Source: Actinomycetes bacterium (GTDB lineage: Bacteria; Actinomycetota; Acidimicrobiia; Spongiisociales; UBA5794). Taken from it: a stretch of DNA of 10,143 nucleotides. The notes beneath the pieces are model-generated. The model was not told the DNA's origin, searched no databases, and worked only from the letters and a program-made list of their open reading frames with translations. Shown here piece after piece: positions 7,171 to 10,143 of the stretch. The stretch's first letter is position 1, and the number at the start of each line of letters is the position of its first letter. Position numbers and translations under genes: made by a program. The stretch lies in assembly GCA_023336765.1 (NCBI GenBank), contig JAMBLL010000313.1, positions 1 through 10,143 on the forward strand, written 5' to 3'.

Positions 7171-7826
7171 TGGGCGTCCGCTTCTTCGACGATGATGAGG
7201 AGAGCCCCCGTTTGCACCGAGATGGATATGACAGGAGATGTAGAGACGTTGGATAGGCCCAGCGTCGTACCCCTTTCAAGATCAGAGTTGTCGAGGGGCC
7301 ACCGAAGACCGCTGGCAGTGACTCCGGTGGTGTCACCGATCGGAAGGATCGTGACGATCGACCCGATCTCGGAGTGGAGCCTCACAGGGAACGAGGGGAG
7401 TGAGCGATACACACTTGCTCCTCCGATCCTCCAGACGACGGATACTTCCGCCCAGCGCTTGTCGGTCAACCCAAGCGCCACCCCGAGGAGATGGCCGAAG
7501 CTTCCTGCCTCGCCAGCGTAGATCGTCACGTGGTTCGCACCGCGGCGAAGAGCGGTATCGATGGCCAGTTCGAGGTCAGTCGCATCCTTGTCCGATGGGA
7601 ATCGCTCGATGATGACGCCGAGTTCTTCTGCTTCGGCAAGGCCAGCGGCGCTGATGGAGTCCATATCGCCAACGAGAATGTCGACGGTCACGCCCATGGA
7701 GCGGGCATTGTCGTATCCCGAATCTGCCGCGATGACGAACGATGATGGAGCAACGGCGACACCTGCGCTCATGGTTCCGCCTGCGAACACCGCGGCAGTT
7801 GTTTGGTCGGTTGAGGTTGCTTCCAC
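7167..7826 (-). CDS. thiN: Thiamine pyrophosphokinase, first gene of riboswitch operon
   Basis: A 219-residue protein of the TPK/ThiN family, which transfers pyrophosphate from ATP (giving AMP) to thiamine to make TPP in the cytoplasm. N-terminal motifs are clear: AADSGYD (33-39), VGDMDSIS (52-59) and FPSDKDATDLELA (76-88), carrying the acidic residues that bind Mg-ATP. The motif usually written GGRxDHxL reads AGSFGHLL (107-114) here, so the Arg and Asp are replaced by Ser and Gly while the His remains. The start is GTG 7826, with GGAGGA at 7831-7836 giving a four-base spacing; that Shine-Dalgarno sequence belongs to the 3' edge of the TPP riboswitch. Placing thiN with the transporter gives immediate phosphorylation of imported thiamine. 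The C-terminal half is the beta-rich B1-type binding domain and is less conserved. Confidence 0.9.
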   Translation of the reverse strand: MEATSTDQTTAAVFAGGTMSAGVAVAPSSFVIAADSGYDNARSMGVTVDILVGDMDSISAAGLAEAEELGVIIERFPSDKDATDLELAIDTALRRGANHVTIYAGEAGSFGHLLGVALGLTDKRWAEVSVVWRIGGASVYRSLPSFPVRLHSEIGSIVTILPIGDTTGVTASGLRWPLDNSDLERGTTLGLSNVSTSPVISISVQTGALLIIVEEADAQ

Positions 7827-7829
7827 TGC

Positions 7830-7917
7830 TTCCTCCGCTGGAATTATCCAGGATCAGGTTCATCGGGTCGGTACTCAGCGGCACCCTCTCAGCCCGATTT
7901 CTCGAGCTCCCCGGTGT
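7830..7917 (-). ncRNA. TPP riboswitch (THI element)
   Basis: Read on the minus strand, the leader has the TPP aptamer in order: CGGGGAGC, the P3 hairpin GCUCGA-GAAA-UCGGGC (7907-7892) ending in a GNRA loop, the conserved CUGAGA (7892-7887), a variable P3a-type stem (GGGUGCCG to ACCGACCC), ACCUGAUC (7859-7852), the P5 hairpin CUGGAUAAUUCCAG, and GCGGAGGAA. The last element contains the Shine-Dalgarno GGAGGA of thiN. The likely mechanism is therefore translational: TPP binding closes the 3' side and hides the ribosome site. No separate terminator hairpin fits between the aptamer and the GTG start. It controls the thiN-thiB-thiP-thiQ operon. P1 is only weakly visible (CCAC with GUGG), and the GUGG overlaps the start codon. 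Confidence 0.95.
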
Positions 7918-7929
7918 GGTTCTTGCATC

Positions 7930-7958
7930 ATCATAGCTCGATGATGGAGAGTTTGGAA
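7930..7958 (-). promoter_or_regulatory. Promoter of the thiamine operon
   Basis: Minus strand: -10 TATGAT at 7935-7930 and, 17 bases upstream, TTCCAA at 7958-7953 as a poor -35. A start near 7923 would place the 5' end of the RNA only a few bases before the TPP aptamer, which fits well. The -10 lies inside a CTATGATGATG box that also occurs on the plus strand. Confidence 0.55.
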
Positions 7959-7964
7959 ACGAAC

Positions 7965-7996
7965 TTGACAAGTAGACAGCAATATGACACTATGAT
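7965..7996 (+). promoter_or_regulatory. Promoter of the small-ORF/RHH/DUF4097 operon
   Basis: A perfect -35 hexamer TTGACA (7965-7970) is followed by TATGAT at 7991-7996. The 20-base spacing is longer than ideal, so activity may depend on a regulator or on bent DNA. Its -35 lies only six bases from that of the divergent thiamine-operon promoter. A second TATGAT at 8013-8018 could be an alternative -10 but lacks a good -35. Confidence 0.45.
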
Positions 7997-8020
7997 GATG
8001 TCATCATGACACTATGATGA
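7984..8020 (+). repeat. Two 15-bp direct repeats, 22-bp period, probable operator
   Basis: ATGACACTATGATGA occurs identically at 7984-7998 and 8006-8020. The 22-bp period is about two helical turns, so both copies face the same side of the DNA. Between and across them runs ATGATG-T-CATCAT (a 13-bp odd palindrome). The first copy covers the -10 of the plus-strand operon and the second the transcription-start region, where a repressor would act. A related inverted copy of CTATGATGATG lies at the -10 of the thiamine operon. The ribbon-helix-helix protein encoded downstream is the obvious candidate binder, by inference. Confidence 0.55.
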
Positions 8021-8042
8021 CCAAGCGAAGAGGAGGCACGAG

Positions 8043-8174
8043 ATGGTGTGGTACAACAACCCCGAGAGCGTAAAGGCGATTCAGGCGGCACGGGGAGAGG
8101 GCTATAGCCCGGAGCGAACGCGGTTGATGCGACTCGTGAAGACGCAGCGCGATCTACCAGTACTCAGTCACTGA
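8043..8174 (+). CDS. Small basic protein of 43 residues, unknown function
   Basis: This frame reads from ATG 8043 to TGA 8172-8174. It begins MVWYNNPESVKAIQ and ends TQRDLPVLSH. It has one of the best ribosome sites in the window, AGGAGG at 8031-8036, six bases before the ATG. It stops 13 bases before the next ATG, whose own GGGGAG site lies in that gap. The product is rich in Arg and Lys, has a Trp near the start, and has no membrane segment or Cys pair. The middle part, about residues 22-36, could form a basic amphipathic helix. I recognise no family. Evidence for it being real is the ribosome site, its placement as first gene of an operon and the absence of another explanation for the stretch. 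A translated leader peptide is the main alternative. Confidence 0.55.
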   Translation: MVWYNNPESVKAIQAARGEGYSPERTRLMRLVKTQRDLPVLSH

Positions 8175-8187
8175 ACGGGGAGCACAT

Positions 8188-8637
8188 ATGGATATCGAAG
8201 GTTTGGCAACACAGGTGACCGGTGTGGTAGCAGGGCAACTCGCTCTCGCATCGGATGACCCAACGGTTGCTGCTGCTGGTGACGTCATCGTTGCCGCTCT
8301 TGACCCTGCTCTTCGGCAGATGGGAATGTCCCTTGCCGAGCAGGCGGCGATCGAGATCGGGGCTCAGCTACCGGATCACACGATCGACGTGGTTCTTCGG
8401 GAAGGCCAACCGAACCTCGTTGTGCGCTCAACCACAGAGGCGGTCACGATCAGCCCCGATGATCTTGGAGCTCGGATCACGGTCCGCTTGCCCGAGGAAC
8501 TCAAGGGCGACCTCGAAGCAGCTGCTTCAGATCTCGGCGATTCGGTGAATACCTTTGTCGTTCAAGCACTTGCGGGTAAGGCAAAAGCGCGAGGGACTTC
8601 CAATCGCGCGACATTCGAAGGAACGATTGAAACATGA
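8188..8637 (+). CDS. Ribbon-helix-helix (Arc/CopG-like) protein, probable regulator
   Basis: A 149-residue protein. The N-terminal 70 residues (LATQVTGVV, then DDPTVAAAGDVIVAALDPALRQ and AEQAAIEIGAQLPDHTIDVVL) resemble a conserved alpha-helical domain that I recall from actinobacterial genes placed before DUF4097 genes. Residues about 94-133 fit a ribbon-helix-helix fold: strand ARITVRLPEELK, helix KGDLEAAASDLG, turn DS, helix VNTFVVQALAGK. RHH proteins bind DNA as dimers on tandem sites, often their own promoters, and are common antitoxins. Here the partner gene is DUF4097 rather than a recognisable toxin. The start ATG 8188 has GGGGAG (8177-8182) five bases before it. The stop overlaps the next ATG by four bases, so the two proteins are made together. 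It may autoregulate through the repeats at 7984-8020. Confidence 0.8.
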   Translation: MDIEGLATQVTGVVAGQLALASDDPTVAAAGDVIVAALDPALRQMGMSLAEQAAIEIGAQLPDHTIDVVLREGQPNLVVRSTTEAVTISPDDLGARITVRLPEELKGDLEAAASDLGDSVNTFVVQALAGKAKARGTSNRATFEGTIET

Positions 8638-9410
8638 TGGACCGAACAGAAACCTACGACGTTGTCGGATCACCGAAGATCGACGTCACCTCAACTGCAG
8701 GTGACATAGTCGTCAAGCCAGGAACAGCCGACCAGGTCAAGATCGTGCTCAGTGGGCATACCGAAACGGTCGAGAACACCCTTATCGAAGCGTCGGCAGA
8801 CGCTGTGGTTGTTCGCTCACGCGCAGGGAACCGGAGCCGAGGTCTGTTCTCGCGAGCTATGGACATCACCGTTACGGCGCCCGAGGGCGCCAACCTTCGT
8901 GTGAAATCAGGATCTGGCGATGTTCGCATTCGTCTCGGACTCGACGACGTTGAGGTGAACTCTGGCAGCGGTGACGTCCGAATTGACAAAGAAGCAGGGG
9001 ACGTACGGGTGAAGATCGGCTCGGGCCGTGTTGTCGTTGCCGGAGCTGTCAGAGACGCCACGGTGTCGTCTGGGAGTGGGGACGTCTCCATCGGATACGC
9101 CACCGATGCCGTGGTCAAAACAGCATCGGGAACCCTGGTCCTTGGAACGATCAACGGATCGGCACGTATCAAGTCGGCCAGTGGGGATGTGAAGGTCAGA
9201 GATTTTCGCGGAAGTGACCTGGTCATTTCAACGATGTCAGGAGATACGATCATCTATCTCGCACCGGGGCGGGTGGTGCAGGCTCGGATCAAGACCCTCT
9301 CGGGAGACTTCCGTAACAAGGTCAAGCCGTCGTCGGGGGAGAAGACGTCGAAGATGAGTCTCGATGTAAAGTCGTTCTCTGGCGATGTGACTCTTCGGAC
9401 TGCTAAGTAG
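8634..9410 (+). CDS. DUF4097-type beta-strand-repeat protein
   Basis: A 258-residue protein with a repeating motif close to SGSGDVRI: residues 92-99, 110-117, 121-126 (AGDVRV), 146-153, 182-188, 201-207 (MSGDTII), 222-226 (LSGDF) and 248-254. Such repeats mark the DUF4097 group ("putative adhesin" in some databases), predicted to form a stacked beta-strand solenoid. There is no signal peptide or membrane helix, so this member is probably cytoplasmic. The N-terminal part (about 1-65) resembles the usual opening strands, with KIDVTSTAGDIVV matching the same repeat. The biochemical role is unknown. It is translationally coupled to the RHH protein through an ATGA overlap at 8634-8637. ATG 8637 directly after is an equally possible start. 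Tight pairing suggests a physical complex or common control. Confidence 0.82.
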   Translation: MMDRTETYDVVGSPKIDVTSTAGDIVVKPGTADQVKIVLSGHTETVENTLIEASADAVVVRSRAGNRSRGLFSRAMDITVTAPEGANLRVKSGSGDVRIRLGLDDVEVNSGSGDVRIDKEAGDVRVKIGSGRVVVAGAVRDATVSSGSGDVSIGYATDAVVKTASGTLVLGTINGSARIKSASGDVKVRDFRGSDLVISTMSGDTIIYLAPGRVVQARIKTLSGDFRNKVKPSSGEKTSKMSLDVKSFSGDVTLRTAK

Positions 9411-9417
9411 AGGCAAC

Positions 9418-9430
9418 CGCGCGTCGCGCG
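9418..9430. repeat. CGCGCGTCGCGCG palindrome between operons
   Basis: A perfect 13-bp palindrome with a central T lies eight bases after the DUF4097 stop and just upstream of the uridine kinase start. As RNA it can only make a five-pair stem with a three-base loop and has no T-run, so terminator function is doubtful. It could be an operator for udk or a chance GC-rich palindrome. Confidence 0.35.
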
Positions 9431-9431
9431 C

Positions 9432-9437
9432 TAGCGT
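9432..9437 (+). promoter_or_regulatory. Possible -10 box TAGCGT for leaderless udk
   Basis: TAGCGT is followed by seven bases and then GTG 9445, a spacing that fits a leaderless start at that codon. There is no convincing Shine-Dalgarno before any of the three in-frame GTGs (9436, 9439, 9445) and no clear -35 box. Confidence 0.3.
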
Positions 9438-9444
9438 GGTGCCG

Positions 9445-10119
9445 GTGAGCATCGATATCGCAGAACTGATCGCCTCGTACGAGTTCGGTCCCCAAGCCGG
9501 GGATGATCGGCCATTGTTCGTGGCGATCGCTGGCGGTTCGGGGTCAGGTAAGACGACCATCGCCCGATCGGTGGTTGACCTTGTCGGCAGGGACAAGGTG
9601 ATCTATCTCCAGCAGGACGCCTATTACCGAGCCCAGCCAGATCTCAGCCTCGATGAACGGACCACGATCAACTACGACCATCCAGACGCGATCGAGATGG
9701 AGTTGATGATCGATCATCTTGATGCTCTGCGTCGAGGCGAGTCGATCGAACGGCCTGTGTACGACTTTGCGACGCACATGAGGACGGATGAGACCTACAC
9801 GCTCGAACCTGAGCCAGTGGTGATCGTTGAAGGCATCCTCTTGTATGTCGACCCTCAGTTGCGTGAGAAGTTCGACGTTCGCGTCTTCATCGACACCGAA
9901 CCCGACATACGGCTGATCCGGAGAATGCGACGAGATATCGTCGAGCGTGGCCGGACCGTTGAATCTGTGATCGACCAGTACCTGACAACAGTGCGCCCGA
10001 TGCACTACCAGTTCGTTGAACCCTCGAAGCGATATGCGGACATCATCATTCCCGAGGGCATCAACACCGGAGCCATCGGCACGGTGTCATCGATGATCAA
10101 ACACTTCTTGGATAAGTAG
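9445..10119 (+). CDS. udk: Uridine kinase
   Basis: 224 residues from GTG 9445, slightly longer than usual because of about ten extra N-terminal residues. It phosphorylates uridine and cytidine to UMP and CMP in pyrimidine salvage. Motifs, numbered from GTG 9445: P-loop GGSGSGKT (30-37), QQDAYYR with the catalytic-type Asp58, NYDHPDAIE (76-84), RPVYDF (103-108), the Walker-B-like VVIVEGILL (125-133), the LID stretch RLIRRMRRDIVERGR (156-170), and TTVRPMHYQFVEPSKRYAD (181-199), which is nearly invariant in uridine kinases. Starts at GTG 9436 or 9439 would add only two or three residues (MVPV); 9445 is preferred because of the possible -10 box eight bases upstream. It appears to be transcribed apart from the DUF4097 operon. 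The stop at 10117-10119 is followed by 24 bases containing GGCC-AGA-GGCC and a CCATCAG direct repeat. Confidence 0.93.
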   Translation: MSIDIAELIASYEFGPQAGDDRPLFVAIAGGSGSGKTTIARSVVDLVGRDKVIYLQQDAYYRAQPDLSLDERTTINYDHPDAIEMELMIDHLDALRRGESIERPVYDFATHMRTDETYTLEPEPVVIVEGILLYVDPQLREKFDVRVFIDTEPDIRLIRRMRRDIVERGRTVESVIDQYLTTVRPMHYQFVEPSKRYADIIIPEGINTGAIGTVSSMIKHFLDK

Positions 10120-10143
10120 GGGCCAGAGGCCATCAGCCATCAG

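Noticed and set aside
7984..8020. CRISPR-like or microsatellite repeat
   Set aside because: There are only two full copies, with a 7-base spacer, located exactly at promoter elements; an operator is the better explanation.
8017..8073. Short frame starting ATGACCAAGCG overlapping the small gene
   Set aside because: It has 18 codons, no ribosome site of its own, and overlaps the strong site of the 8043 start in another frame. A leader peptide cannot be excluded but is not supported.
8654..9253. Minus-strand open frame of 199 codons opposite the DUF4097 gene
   Set aside because: Its repeated TSPLPD-type units are just the antisense reading of the SGSGDV repeats. It has no start signal.
8188..9410. 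Classical type II toxin-antitoxin pair
   Set aside because: The RHH protein is antitoxin-like, but the partner is a 258-residue DUF4097 repeat protein with no RelE, MazF, PIN or HicA features.

Overview
The window is a densely packed piece of a GC-rich bacterial chromosome, most likely from an actinomycete-type organism (Actinomycetota). The reasons are the GC-rich codon use, GTG starts, probable leaderless transcripts with a TAnnnT -10 box directly before the start codon, many 4-base ATGA gene overlaps, and a two-gene ribbon-helix-helix/DUF4097 module of a type I associate with actinobacteria. An Acidimicrobiia-like lineage is possible, but nothing in the sequence proves it. I see no rRNA, tRNA, CRISPR array, insertion sequence or phage gene.

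Layout. (1) Positions 1-425, plus strand: the C-terminal end of a YcaQ/AlkZ-type winged-helix DNA glycosylase. It meets stop-to-stop (2) a minus-strand, single-pass membrane protein with a probable beta-propeller outer domain (426-1646). (3) Divergent from that gene, 1731-2762 encodes an uncommon-looking single polypeptide: 5-formyltetrahydrofolate cyclo-ligase joined to a YbaK/EbsC aminoacyl-tRNA deacylase domain. (4) Positions 2763-2990 are non-coding and contain a long imperfect inverted repeat whose right arm is a 7-bp tandem repeat. (5) Positions 2991-3551 encode an isochorismatase-family cysteine hydrolase, which overlaps tail-to-tail with the next operon.

(6) Positions 3531-7917, minus strand: a complete thiamine salvage operon. 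It starts with a TPP riboswitch whose 3' edge contains the Shine-Dalgarno sequence, then thiN (thiamine pyrophosphokinase), thiB (thiamine-binding lipoprotein), thiP (double permease) and thiQ (ATPase). All three gene junctions overlap (4, 37 and 4 bases). The transporter would bring in thiamine, ThiN would convert it directly to TPP, and TPP would shut the operon off through the riboswitch. The ThiN sequence departs from the family's usual GGRxDH motif.

(7) Positions 7927-8020 form a compact divergent control region. The riboswitch promoter and a plus-strand promoter lie back to back, and three copies of a CTATGATGA box coincide with their -10 elements; two of them sit in 15-bp direct repeats exactly 22 bp apart. 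(8) The plus-strand operon at 8043-9410 encodes a 43-residue protein of unknown function, a ribbon-helix-helix protein and a DUF4097 beta-strand-repeat protein. (9) Positions 9445-10119 encode uridine kinase.

The best candidates for something undescribed are the folate/tRNA-editing fusion, and the small-ORF/RHH/DUF4097 operon with its repeated promoter boxes facing the thiamine operon. Functions are read from motifs recognised by eye; no database search was run.
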